Part shown: piece after piece, positions 53,308 through 61,956 of the stretch
Layout: each line of letters starts with the position of its first letter
How positions within the stretch are numbered: the stretch's first letter is position 1
Source of the DNA: UMGS1781 sp045650705
GTDB lineage: Bacteria; Bacillota; Clostridia; TANB77; CAG-508
DNA length: 64,000 nt
Reading direction: 5' to 3'
Assembly: GCA_045650705.1 (NCBI GenBank)
Contig: JAZRRK010000025.1
Coordinates: 1-64,000 of the forward strand
Translations under genes and position numbers: made by a program
Notes under the pieces: model-generated
Databases searched by the model: none
What the model was told of the DNA's origin: nothing
The model's input: the letters and a program-made list of their open reading frames with translations, nothing else

Positions 53308-55047
53308 TTATATTATTTTGTAATTGTCTTTCTTTTTTTTATTCTTGTTTTTTTCTAAAAAATAAGGTTGCATTTTTAATTTTTGAGGAGGTAAAATCTT
53401 GTTACCATTGGAAACAAAAGAAAGACAAGAAAAAGTTTCCAATTCTCTAGTAAAGAAATTAGTATCATAAACAAAATCAGAATTAATATAAGTACTAATA
53501 CTCTCAGAAACGTTTGAGTTTCTAGAATTAAGAGAATTAGTTATATAATTGAAATTTGTTTCTTGAGCATTTTCAGAAATACTTTTTGATATTTTAGTTT
53601 TATCTTCTTTACCAATTTGTTTTTGAGCATCTTCTATTGTAAATATATCATCAGTTCTATACCAAAATTTATTTATTAAATTTTGTATAATAGCTTTTAC
53701 AGCATATTGATCTTTTAAAGAATTTAAAAGAGATGTATAACTTTGTGTTGCAACAATATTTATACATTTTGCTTCTCTACTTTGAGCAAAGAAATCTCCA
53801 TCAGTAGTTGTAACATATTCATGAAATTCATCAGAAATGAATACTGTTGGTTTAATTGTTGAGGAAGAAAGCTGAGATAATACTTCAGATTGAAAATCTA
53901 ATTTTAGATAAGCTGCGATTAATTTAGATAAATTTTTGTAATTAGCAATATTCATATTAAGAACCACAATCTTGCCATTTCTAATAACATCTTTAAAACC
54001 GAGAAAATTTATATCATCTTTTTTAGGAGAAAAAGTGTTTAAAACATCAAAATCGGAAATAAAGGTATTAGTCATTCTTGTAATTTCAGATTTTAAAATA
54101 GAAAGAACTCGTGAATCTAAACATTTAAACTCATTTTCAAAAAATGTAAGAGCAGAATGTAAATCATATACTTGATGATTACTCAATTTTCCAGACTGAA
54201 ATAAATTTCGAAGAGAACTGATTTTTTCATTATAGTAATTGGGAATATTAACTAATTTATGAATTTCTTCGAAAGTAACGTAATCATTGTTATATAGTCT
54301 GCAGAGTTTAATGCATTCAGCTAGAACTTGTTCAGATTTATCTAACCAATATGATTCTGTATTATTTTGCGAGAATAGAGTTAAAATAGTTTTCAAACGA
54401 TTAGCTAATACAGAAGGTTTTAAATTAGGCTTATCAAGTGGATTATATTTAATATCTCCACCTAATTCTATAACATATAAATCATCCAATCTATTATATA
54501 ATGAAGCATAATATTTTACCTGTTTATAGAAATTACCTTTAACATCTAAAATAAGCATTCCAAGTTTATCATCTGCTACATTAGAGTTATAGCTTATTAA
54601 TTGTTTAGTAAATGGATACATACTTGAACTTGTTTTACCTGTACCAATAGTTCCAGTAATTAATATATTTTGATATAAACTTTTATCATTTAAATATACA
54701 GGCGAATTAGTCTTGTAGTCATTACCAATATATAAATTAATACTTGAATTATTATTGTGTAATTTTATTTTTTTAGGAGTAAATGTAATTTTATCTTTAA
54801 ATATAAAACAATAAACTGAATTAGAAAGAAGTAAACAAGTCCAAATTAGAGATACACAATATGTGATTTTAATATACTTCCAAGCAATAGGAACTTTTAA
54901 GCAAATGTCGAAAGGATAAAAAGCATAAGGAATTATAAAACTAGTAGATGTAAATATAGGTTTAAATAATAATAAAACAGGTATAGTTAATAGGATGCAA
55001 AACAGTAAGATAAATAACATCCTCAACAAAAATATAATAAATTTCAA
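53308..55047 (-). CDS. VirD4/TraG-like type IV coupling ATPase
   Basis: A 579-residue protein with TTG start after AAGGAGG. Two membrane helices (~5-32 and ~48-75) precede the ATPase domain. Walker A is ILITGTIGTGKTSS near residue 132, Walker B TVFISDEFHEYV near 405, and the NIVATQSYTSLLNSL arm follows. These are typical of VirD4/TraG coupling proteins, which feed DNA or protein substrates to a secretion channel. The C-terminal ~80 residues are polar. It is the largest gene of the operon. Confidence 0.88.
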   Translation of the reverse strand: MKFIIFLLRMLFILLFCILLTIPVLLLFKPIFTSTSFIIPYAFYPFDICLKVPIAWKYIKITYCVSLIWTCLLLSNSVYCFIFKDKITFTPKKIKLHNNNSSINLYIGNDYKTNSPVYLNDKSLYQNILITGTIGTGKTSSSMYPFTKQLISYNSNVADDKLGMLILDVKGNFYKQVKYYASLYNRLDDLYVIELGGDIKYNPLDKPNLKPSVLANRLKTILTLFSQNNTESYWLDKSEQVLAECIKLCRLYNNDYVTFEEIHKLVNIPNYYNEKISSLRNLFQSGKLSNHQVYDLHSALTFFENEFKCLDSRVLSILKSEITRMTNTFISDFDVLNTFSPKKDDINFLGFKDVIRNGKIVVLNMNIANYKNLSKLIAAYLKLDFQSEVLSQLSSSTIKPTVFISDEFHEYVTTTDGDFFAQSREAKCINIVATQSYTSLLNSLKDQYAVKAIIQNLINKFWYRTDDIFTIEDAQKQIGKEDKTKISKSISENAQETNFNYITNSLNSRNSNVSESISTYINSDFVYDTNFFTRELETFSCLSFVSNGNKILPPQKLKMQPYFLEKNKNKKKKDNYKII

Positions 55048-55058
55048 GGGAGTCCTCC

Positions 55059-55202
55059 TTAAGATAGTTTTTTGAATTTTAATTTTGAACCTTGTAGTGA
55101 ATGACAGAAATTCATTTCAAAAAATGAATATATTGAATAAAATGTTATAAAAAGATTAATAATAAAAGATGCAAAAAATAAGTGAACTATAAAATTTAAC
55201 AA
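55059..55202 (-). CDS. Tiny membrane protein at the head of the secretion-like operon
   Basis: A 47-residue frame from TTG 55202 to TAA 55059-55061. AAAGGTGGTGAG lies just before the TTG. Residues ~1-29 are hydrophobic (LNFIVHLFFASFIINLFITFYSIYSFF), and the end is basic (GSKLKFKKLS). The stop codon overlaps the AAGGAGG of the VirD4-like gene, so the two are translationally coupled. A promoter lies upstream. It is not a recognised family; the coupling and site support that it is translated. Confidence 0.55.
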   Translation of the reverse strand: MLNFIVHLFFASFIINLFITFYSIYSFFEMNFCHSLQGSKLKFKKLS

Positions 55203-55227
55203 ACTCACCACCTTTCCAATTTTTACC

Positions 55228-55256
55228 ATTCTACTATAAAATTTTAAAATTGTCTA
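55228..55256 (-). promoter_or_regulatory. Promoter of the secretion-like operon
   Basis: On the minus strand TAGACA (55251-55256) and TAGAAT (55228-55233) are spaced by 17 bases, 26 bases before the small first gene. Confidence 0.65.
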
Positions 55257-55325
55257 TACTTTTTAAAAATTTTGTGATAAAATATTTTCAATTGGAAAAA
55301 TATTTATAGTTCAAGGAGGAATAAA

Positions 55326-55511
55326 ATGATTGAGAAAACAACAAAAATAGGAGAATTATTAGAAATAGCTCCAGAAAAAGCAGAAATCTTATTACAATCA
55401 GGAATGCATTGTTTAGGATGCCCAGCATCACAAGCTGAGACAATAGAAGAAGCCTGCGAAGTACATGGAATAGATGTAGAAGAATTGTTAGAAAAAATTA
55501 ATAAAGAATAA
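55326..55511 (+). CDS. DUF1858 small cysteine-pair protein
   Basis: A 61-residue protein. KIGELLEIAPEKAEILLQSGMHCLGCPASQAETIEEACEVHGIDVEELL is the DUF1858 domain, with the conserved CLGC pair and AxxHGID ending. It is related to the N-terminal domain of ScdA/RIC iron-sulfur repair proteins and to hybrid-cluster-associated proteins, so a redox or iron-sulfur role is likely. AAGGAGG precedes the ATG. It is monocistronic with a terminator. Confidence 0.9.
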   Translation: MIEKTTKIGELLEIAPEKAEILLQSGMHCLGCPASQAETIEEACEVHGIDVEELLEKINKE

Positions 55512-55518
55512 ATATAAT

Positions 55519-55552
55519 ATTGTGGATTAGTAAGTATTTGCTAGTCCACAAT
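55519..55552 (+). terminator. Terminator after the DUF1858 gene
   Basis: A 12-bp stem with one wobble (55519-55530 with 55541-55552) is followed by TATTTGCT, which is also the -35 region of the next promoter. Confidence 0.75.
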
Positions 55553-55555
55553 TAT

Positions 55556-55584
55556 TTGCTATAGATAGCGAAATATAGTATAAT
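55556..55584 (+). promoter_or_regulatory. Promoter for the CYTH-HD-CYTH gene
   Basis: TTGCTA (55556-55561) and consensus TATAAT (55579-55584) are spaced by 17 bases. Confidence 0.7.
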
Positions 55585-55606
55585 AAAGAGTATAGGAGGT
55601 ATGTAT

Positions 55607-58342
55607 ATGAGCGTAGAGAATGAATTAAAAATAATACCAATGCAAGAGATAAAACCAGAACATATGTTACAAACATTAGAAAGAGAGGGTTATAAAATAG
55701 AAGGACCTCTAAAGTCATCTATACAAGAAGATACCTACTATGATGATAGCGAAAAAACATTGCTACAAAAAGGATGCAGTTTTAGAATAAGAATAAAAGG
55801 TAATAAAACAATTGTAACTTGCAAAATACCAATAAAATCAGATACAGAGTATAAACAAAGAGAAGAATTTGAAACTGAGATTCCAGAAGGTTATATAAAA
55901 GAGGATGGTACTATATCTATAGAGGATGCAAAAAATGTATTGATAGAAAAATATCCTAATATAGAACTTCCAGAAGATTTACAAGTCGCAGTAAAAGTAA
56001 TAAATAATAGAAACAAAGTGAATTTACAAGCACAAGACGGAAGCATAATAGAATTATCATTTGATAATTTGTATACAGAAGACGGTAAAGGTAATGCGTT
56101 TGATATGAGAGATGAGATTGAAGGAGAAATAGTATCAGGAAATCCACAAAATTTACAAAACTTAAATGAAATTATTAAGAAAAATTATAGTAACATCAAG
56201 AAGAATGAATTATCAAAATATGCGAGAGCATTAAAAGAAATGAATAGCCAAAGAGGAAACTTAACACTTGAAGAAATACAAATTTGTGTAATATTAAGTA
56301 AAATACTATCTTCTAATGAATTTGAAACACTAAAGGGAAAAGGGCAAATGATACATGATTTCAGGGGTTTAATAAATGATAAAAATGAAGTAGAACTTCC
56401 AGAAAATCTTAGGTTAGATAATTTTAAAAATCCAAAATATTTAATCTCAAAAATATCAGAAGTAAGAAGAACTAAAGACTATGACCCAGGAAAAATAAAG
56501 AATCTTGAAGATATGTTCTTGTGCTTTTTATCAAGAATTGACTATAAAGACATGGAGCCCAAATTAATAAAATTTTTAAATGAAAATTATTATAATGATG
56601 ATAAAAGTATTACTAATAGAATGCTCCATTCTCAACAGGTAATGTTAATAACAGGATTAATATGTAATTCTAAAGCTATAAAGTTAATAGATAGAAAACA
56701 ATTATTATGTATGGCATCAGCTTTGGTACATGATATAGGCCATGTTCCGGGAGCACATCCTACCGAAGAAGTTTTAAATAGTATTGACGGTTTCTTCTCT
56801 CATGAAATAAATGGTAGAAATGTTATTGAAAAAATTGTAGAGGAGAACAAGGAAGAAATAATAGAAGAAGTAAAAGAATGTTATAAAATGCTTGGGAAAG
56901 AGTATAATGAGGAGACTGTACGAGGAGATATTGAAAGAATTAAAGAAGAAATAGAAAGGTCTATAGAAGCACATAGTAGAACAAATAGTGAAAAAAGAGG
57001 AGATGGCACAGTAGTACAAATTCCTAGAGAAGCGGATAAAATAGCATATGCAACAAGTGATATAGTAGATATATTAAAAAGAGTAGATAGAAGGAGAGAT
57101 ATACTCAAAAATGAATTAGGAGAACAAAATCCAAAAGAAGGACCAAAGGTAAAATTTTTCCCTGAAGAATGGAAAGATAGTGTTATAAAGAAAAGGGGAA
57201 GTTGGGATGAAATAAAAGCAAAAATAGGTTCTATAATGTCTAAGATAGAAGGAGACATAAATGCTGGCAATTTTGGAAAAATTGCAGTTGATATTGCTAA
57301 TACACTTAGAGAAAATATAAGAGATGGTAGAACATATTATGATATAGACCAAGATAATTGGAATTTCTTAAATGACATGATATCATATGTGAAAGACTTG
57401 CGTTTAAAAGGAGCAATTGAGCTAGGAGGAAAGAGAACAGAGGAAAAGATAGAAAAAATGGATACAAGAACTAGAATGCAATACAGTGCTCAATTATTTA
57501 TACTTAAAAAATTTAACGAAATTATAAAAAGTGGGAATATAAATACTGATGAAGCTTGGGAACAAACTTTAAATGAAATTACCAATAGTACAGATAAAGA
57601 TATATTAACATCTATTTATTCAATAAAAGAAGAACTAAATGCACATCCAGAATTAAGAGAAAAGTTATTTTCAACAGGTGGAATGCTTGATACGACAAGA
57701 CTTAAGCATTTGGACAATTCGGATAGACAGATAAAATTACAACCAAAAGGAAGATTTCAAATACTAGACATGCAATCCTACCTAGGAGAAAACTATACAG
57801 TATATAAGCCAGAGAAAATATCAGATACATATTATAAAAACGAAGATGGAATTTCAGTATGTTTAAGGGAGTATAAAGATACTAATAAACGAAAATTAAT
57901 AATAAAAAGAGATAGAAATAAAGAAGGTGTAACACAGGTAGAAAGAGAAAAATATGAAACAGATGAAGTAGAAGGTCTTGATGTAAAACAGTTAAGTGAA
58001 ATTATTAAAAATAAATATCCAGATATTGCTTTAAAATTTTCAACAGATAATGTAGAATGTGAAATTGAGACAGAAAGAAGCAAAGTTAGAAATGAAGATG
58101 GACTGTTAATTACAAGAGATATATCTGCTGTAGCGTTTAAGAATGGAAAGAGACTGGAATTACCAGAGCTAATTGAAATAGCAATAAAGGGAAATGATAA
58201 AAAAGTTTTAAAGAGTATAAAAAAGAAAATAAATGATTTTTTGAGTACAAAAGGAATATCAATGGAAGATGTTATAACAAAGGAGACAAAAGAAGAACAG
58301 GCAATGAAATTAATAGAAGAATCACAACAAGGAAGAGAGTAA
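55607..58342 (+). CDS. Three-part fusion: CYTH, dGTPase-like HD, CYTH-like
   Basis: A 911-residue protein. AGGAGG is seven bases before ATG 55607. Residues ~1-195 match the CYTH/triphosphate-tunnel fold, with an ENELK start (ExExK motif), FRIRIKGNKTIVTCKIP and a QREEFETEIP strand. The middle (~330-500) matches dGTPase-type HD phosphohydrolases: RMLHSQQV (H341), LVHDIGH (H375, D376), SHEINGRNVI and READKIAYATSDIVDIL (D477). Residues ~715-900 look like a second, degenerate CYTH domain without ExExK. CYTH domains bind triphosphates and HD domains hydrolyse nucleotides, so it may act on nucleotide triphosphates or signals. The combination is unfamiliar to me. Confidence 0.8.
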   Translation: MSVENELKIIPMQEIKPEHMLQTLEREGYKIEGPLKSSIQEDTYYDDSEKTLLQKGCSFRIRIKGNKTIVTCKIPIKSDTEYKQREEFETEIPEGYIKEDGTISIEDAKNVLIEKYPNIELPEDLQVAVKVINNRNKVNLQAQDGSIIELSFDNLYTEDGKGNAFDMRDEIEGEIVSGNPQNLQNLNEIIKKNYSNIKKNELSKYARALKEMNSQRGNLTLEEIQICVILSKILSSNEFETLKGKGQMIHDFRGLINDKNEVELPENLRLDNFKNPKYLISKISEVRRTKDYDPGKIKNLEDMFLCFLSRIDYKDMEPKLIKFLNENYYNDDKSITNRMLHSQQVMLITGLICNSKAIKLIDRKQLLCMASALVHDIGHVPGAHPTEEVLNSIDGFFSHEINGRNVIEKIVEENKEEIIEEVKECYKMLGKEYNEETVRGDIERIKEEIERSIEAHSRTNSEKRGDGTVVQIPREADKIAYATSDIVDILKRVDRRRDILKNELGEQNPKEGPKVKFFPEEWKDSVIKKRGSWDEIKAKIGSIMSKIEGDINAGNFGKIAVDIANTLRENIRDGRTYYDIDQDNWNFLNDMISYVKDLRLKGAIELGGKRTEEKIEKMDTRTRMQYSAQLFILKKFNEIIKSGNINTDEAWEQTLNEITNSTDKDILTSIYSIKEELNAHPELREKLFSTGGMLDTTRLKHLDNSDRQIKLQPKGRFQILDMQSYLGENYTVYKPEKISDTYYKNEDGISVCLREYKDTNKRKLIIKRDRNKEGVTQVEREKYETDEVEGLDVKQLSEIIKNKYPDIALKFSTDNVECEIETERSKVRNEDGLLITRDISAVAFKNGKRLELPELIEIAIKGNDKKVLKSIKKKINDFLSTKGISMEDVITKETKEEQAMKLIEESQQGRE

Positions 58343-58354
58343 AAAATAATATAT

Positions 58355-58398
58355 AAAAATACGTAGGATTGAATAGGGATTGGTCCTACGTATTTTTT
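58355..58398 (+). terminator. Terminator after the CYTH-HD-CYTH gene
   Basis: A 14-bp stem with TACGTAGGA core (58355-58368 with 58384-58397) and 15-base loop ends in six Ts. Confidence 0.9.
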
Positions 58399-58433
58399 AT
58401 CTGTTAAGTGAAAAAGTTTTAGAAGAAGAATGA

Positions 58434-58463
58434 TTGACATAATATGGATAAAAATGCTATAAT
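58434..58463 (+). promoter_or_regulatory. Promoter for the second HD gene
   Basis: Consensus TTGACA (58434-58439) and TATAAT (58458-58463) are spaced by 18 bases. The ~75-base leader has a small CTTGC/GCAAG stem. Confidence 0.75.
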
Positions 58464-58543
58464 TAAGTGGTATTCATTTATGGTCTTCCTTGCGGGACAG
58501 CTTGTTTATGCAAGAGACAAATAATTTTTAAGGAGGAATGAAT

Positions 58544-59671
58544 ATGAAACAAATAACCTTGAAGTACTTGACAGCAACAAACGATGTTTGTACAAAGCTC
58601 AACAATCTGCGGAGGTGGACGGATTTCACTACCCAACAGAAGTACAATGAACTGTCAAAGCAGGCTTTCAATTGTATCGTGGCATACATGTTGGCGCATT
58701 GTGCTGAGCATAAAGAAAAAAATATCTGCTACGAAAACTTTCCGAGGATAGCTTTGGGAAGAGCATTTGCAAAAGTTTATGTGTATTTTGATACACCCGA
58801 ACACAAAATACACGAAATTTGCAAACTAAGCGGAATCAGCAAGAAATCTTTTGATGTTGTTTCTGATAAGATAATAACGGAAAAAACAGACAAAGACTTT
58901 GCAGATTTTCTCTCCAAAGGAATTGGTGAATATGAAGTTCAGATTTATAGAGCAGCGACTAAAATTGCTACCTATATTGAACTTATGGAACAGCAGCATA
59001 CAATTTCGGACTTTTCAAAATTTCAGGAAATTGAGAGAAATTTGGATGAATTTATGAAAATTCCTGGAGTGGCTGAATTTTCTGACACAGATTCTCCAAT
59101 TTTCAAATTGTTACAGCAGTTATCAAAGTTGCGTAACCAGGTACGTTGGGCGACATGTAGCTACAATACAGAGTGTTCGGTTTTGGGTCATCTGTTTGAT
59201 ACAGCAGTTTTTGCTTACCTGCTTGCTCTTGATGAAAGTAATTTTGATGAGACATATGCTACACAGATGTTCTTCATGGCAATTTTCCATGATGTGGCAG
59301 AAACTTGGACAAAGGACATTCCTTCTCCTATAAAAAATAGGATTGAAGGTTTCCGTAAAGCTACCGAGAAGTATGAACTCCAGAAACTCGAACAGCATAT
59401 GTATTCGAAGGTACCAGATTATATGAGAAACGCACTTAAATCAGTAATGATGGAAGATGAAGGCAATGTATCATATAAGAAACAGCTGAAAGCAGCGGAT
59501 TACTTGTCTGCAGACAGTGAGTGCTATCGCAATTTGCTGTCAGGAAGCAGGGACACATACTTCTGCAGAGCGATAATAGATCGCGAAATAGACGAAGAGT
59601 TTTCGGAACTTTATAAAGAGATTCATGATTACTTCGTAAAGTATGCAGAAAGAGTAAAGGTTAATTTGTAA
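58544..59671 (+). CDS. HD-domain phosphohydrolase (YfbR-like) with foreign codon use
   Basis: A 375-residue protein. AAGGAGG is seven bases before ATG 58544. The HD domain (~200-330) has NTECSVLGHLFDTAVFAYLL with metal-ligand His, FFMAIFHDVAETWTKDIPSPIK with the HD pair, and LKAADYLSADSECY with a distal Asp. This is the pattern of 5'-deoxynucleotidase YfbR-like enzymes, which hydrolyse deoxynucleoside monophosphates. Residues 1-190 are an additional helical region not found in YfbR. Codon use has far more C and G at third positions than its neighbours, pointing to horizontal acquisition. Confidence 0.85.
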   Translation: MKQITLKYLTATNDVCTKLNNLRRWTDFTTQQKYNELSKQAFNCIVAYMLAHCAEHKEKNICYENFPRIALGRAFAKVYVYFDTPEHKIHEICKLSGISKKSFDVVSDKIITEKTDKDFADFLSKGIGEYEVQIYRAATKIATYIELMEQQHTISDFSKFQEIERNLDEFMKIPGVAEFSDTDSPIFKLLQQLSKLRNQVRWATCSYNTECSVLGHLFDTAVFAYLLALDESNFDETYATQMFFMAIFHDVAETWTKDIPSPIKNRIEGFRKATEKYELQKLEQHMYSKVPDYMRNALKSVMMEDEGNVSYKKQLKAADYLSADSECYRNLLSGSRDTYFCRAIIDREIDEEFSELYKEIHDYFVKYAERVKVNL

Positions 59672-59674
59672 AAC

Positions 59675-59697
59675 GAGGCGTGCTAATAGCACGCCTC
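59675..59697 (+). terminator. GC-rich hairpin after the HD gene
   Basis: A ten-bp perfect stem (59675-59684 with 59688-59697) with an AAT loop. The T-tail (CCTTTT) is short. Confidence 0.75.
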
Positions 59698-59772
59698 AAC
59701 CTTTTCAATACAGTTTTTGCAATAGCTTTTAGCTGAAGAGTAATAAAAAATGTATTATTTTTATAAAAAGTA

Positions 59773-59801
59773 TTGCTAAAAATGTAAAAAAATGTTATAT
59801 T
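59773..59801 (+). promoter_or_regulatory. Promoter for the DUF1846 gene
   Basis: TTGCTA (59773-59778) and TATATT (59796-59801) are spaced by 17 bases. Transcription should start about 8-10 bases later, directly at the leader hairpin. Confidence 0.65.
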
Positions 59802-59807
59802 ATTAAT

Positions 59808-59850
59808 AGATTTAAAAAAAACCCAAAAAGCGGGTAGATTTTTTAAATCT
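59808..59850 (+). promoter_or_regulatory. Leader hairpin resembling a terminator at the start of the DUF1846 message
   Basis: AGATTTAAAAAA (59808 on) pairs with TTTTTTAAATCT (59839-59850), with CCC/GGG (59822-59824/59832-59834) inside, followed by eight Ts. It looks like an intrinsic terminator placed right after the promoter and 36 bases before the gene, suggesting attenuation or a 5' stabiliser. Confidence 0.6.
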
Positions 59851-59885
59851 TTTTTTTGTTGAAAAGAGATTAGAAGGAGAAATAA

Positions 59886-61340
59886 ATGGAAAAGGGATTT
59901 GATAGTAATTTATATTTAAAAATACAGACAGAAAAAATTAAAGAAAGAATAAAAATGTTTGACAAATTATACTTGGAATTTGGAGGAAAAATTTTTGACG
60001 ATTATCATGCAAGTAGAGTATTACCTGGATTTGAGCCAGACGTAAAAATGAAGTTATTAAAAGAATTAAAAGACCAATCAGAAGTGATTTTTTGCATAAA
60101 TGCTAATGATATAGAAAAAAGTAAAATGAGAGCAGATTACGGTATAAGCTATGAAATGGAGCTTATTAGATTAATAGATAATTTGAAAAAATTAGGAATT
60201 TCTATAAATAGTGTAGTAATAACAATGTTTACAGGTCAAAATGCAGTAAGACGACTAGAAGATACATTAAAAGAAAGAAATATAAAAACATATATACATA
60301 CACCAATAGATGGATATCCAAATGATATTGAGCTTATTGTAAGTGAAAAAGGATATGGAAAAAATCCGTATATTGAAACAAGTAAACAATTAGTAATTAT
60401 AACGGCCCCAGGACCTAATAGCGGAAAATTAGGGACAGCGTTATCACAGCTATACCACGAAAATAAAAAAGGAATAAAGGCAGGATATGCAAAGTTTGAG
60501 ACATTTCCAGTATGGGATTTAAATTTAATGCATCCAGTAAATATAGCATATGAAGCAGCTACAGCTGATTTAGGTGATGTAAATATGATAGACTCATTCC
60601 ATTTAGAAGCATATGGTAAAAATGCAGTAAGTTACAATAGAGATTTATCAACATTCCCAATACTAAAAAATGTATTAACAAAAATAATGGGAGAAGAAGT
60701 ATACAAATCTCCAACAGATATGGGAGTAAATATGATTAGCAAATGTATTAAAGATGATGAAGCGGTAAGAAAGGCTGCAAACATGGAAATCATAAGAAGA
60801 TATTACAGAGTATTATCAGACTATAAACAAGAACTATGCTCAATAGAAGAAGTACAAAGAGTAGAAATTTTAATGAATAGACTAGGACTTTCAACAGATA
60901 TAAGAAAGGTTGTAAATGTAGCTTTAGAAAAGAAAGAAGAGTGTAAACAACAGGTTATTGCAATTGAACTAAAGAATGGAAAAATATTAACGGGTAAACA
61001 ATCGGAATTGCTTAGTGCAACAAGTGCTATGCTTATAAATGCACTAAAAGAAATAAATCATATTCCAGACGATGTATATTTATTATCAGCAGATGTGCTA
61101 GAAAAAATATTAAAAATGAAAAAAAGTACATCATATAAAACATCATATTGTTTAAATGTACAAGAAGTATTAATTGCACTTAGTATATGTTCTAGCATAA
61201 ATCCAATAATAGAGAAGACTTTAAAAAATTTAGATGCACTAAATGGAACAGAAGCTCATTCAACATACATAGTTGAAAGAAGTGAAATGAATGTTCTTAA
61301 AGGATTAGGAATAAATCTAACATGTGAAGCAAAAATATAA
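59886..61340 (+). CDS. DUF1846 family protein
   Basis: A 484-residue protein matching DUF1846 along its length: FDSNLYLKIQTEKIKERI, LEFGGKIFDDYHASRVLPGFEPDVKMKLL, VVITMFTGQNAVRRLEDTLK, ITAPGPNSGKLGTALSQLYHE, GYAKFETFPVWDLNLMHPVNIAYEAATADLGDVNMIDSFHLEAYG. It has a P-loop-like GPNSGKLGT. Members are conserved in Firmicutes; the biochemical role is not established. AGAAGGAG precedes the ATG. It is expressed from its own promoter behind a leader hairpin. Confidence 0.93.
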   Translation: MEKGFDSNLYLKIQTEKIKERIKMFDKLYLEFGGKIFDDYHASRVLPGFEPDVKMKLLKELKDQSEVIFCINANDIEKSKMRADYGISYEMELIRLIDNLKKLGISINSVVITMFTGQNAVRRLEDTLKERNIKTYIHTPIDGYPNDIELIVSEKGYGKNPYIETSKQLVIITAPGPNSGKLGTALSQLYHENKKGIKAGYAKFETFPVWDLNLMHPVNIAYEAATADLGDVNMIDSFHLEAYGKNAVSYNRDLSTFPILKNVLTKIMGEEVYKSPTDMGVNMISKCIKDDEAVRKAANMEIIRRYYRVLSDYKQELCSIEEVQRVEILMNRLGLSTDIRKVVNVALEKKEECKQQVIAIELKNGKILTGKQSELLSATSAMLINALKEINHIPDDVYLLSADVLEKILKMKKSTSYKTSYCLNVQEVLIALSICSSINPIIEKTLKNLDALNGTEAHSTYIVERSEMNVLKGLGINLTCEAKI

Positions 61341-61444
61341 TTCATTAATAATTATGAAGAACGTTTAAAATATTATGGATAATAGAATAAAAAGATTATA
61401 GACAGAATAATTTTTAAAAAATTAAAAAAAATTCAAAAAAAGTA

Positions 61445-61473
61445 TTGACAGTTAACGAAAAATGTTGTATTAT
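61445..61473 (+). promoter_or_regulatory. Promoter of the tRNA cluster
   Basis: TTGACA (61445-61450) and TATTAT (61468-61473) are spaced by 17 bases, 50 bases before tRNA-Lys. Confidence 0.75.
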
Positions 61474-61522
61474 AGAAAAGCAGTTGTTCAAAACGACTGC
61501 TTCTATAATTCAAAAGAATTAT

Positions 61523-61598
61523 GGGCCATTAGCTCAGGTGGTAGAGCACTTGACTTTTAATCAAGTTGTCCCGCGTTCGAGTCGCGGATGGCTCACCA
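61523..61598 (+). tRNA. tRNA-Lys (anticodon TTT)
   Basis: Acceptor GGGCCAT with ATGGCTC (one G-U), anticodon stem CTTGA/TCAAG with loop CTTTTAA, T-arm with GTTCGAGTC, discriminator A and encoded CCA. Confidence 0.96.
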
Positions 61599-61609
61599 AA
61601 TTCTTTTAA

Positions 61610-61684
61610 GGCCCCTTGGTCAAGCGGTTAAGACATCGCCCTTTCACGGCGGAGACATGGGTTCGATTCCCGTAGGGGTCACCA
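61610..61684 (+). tRNA. tRNA-Glu (anticodon TTC)
   Basis: Acceptor GGCCCCT with AGGGGTC, anticodon stem CGCC/GGCG with loop CTTTCAC, T-arm GGTTCGATTCC, and encoded CCA. Confidence 0.96.
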
Positions 61685-61702
61685 ATTTAATATAAATTGA
61701 AT

Positions 61703-61778
<76 letters not shown>

Positions 61779-61780
61779 AT

Positions 61781-61823
61781 AAAAAATAGAAGTTTTGAAA
61801 TAGTTCTTAACTTTTATTTTTTT
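61781..61823 (+). terminator. Terminator of the tRNA cluster
   Basis: AAAAAATAGAAGTT (61781-61794) pairs with 61809-61823 with a wobble and ends in a long T-run. Confidence 0.8.
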
Positions 61824-61956
61824 TTATCTAAAAATTTATTAATCGTAATATATAACTCCTATGGGATTGGGCGGGTTTTATGGATTTTATTATCTCAATC
61901 TTATTGTAAAATCCCCAAATATATGATATAACTAAAAGAAAAAAATTGAGGGAATA

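Noticed and set aside
57832..58440. Long minus-strand frame at the end of the CYTH-HD-CYTH gene
   Set aside because: Hydrophobic Ser/Phe/Leu-rich complement of an acidic/basic coding region; no ribosome binding site.
58464..58540. Riboswitch in the leader of the second HD gene
   Set aside because: Only one five-bp stem is evident; too little structure to support a call.
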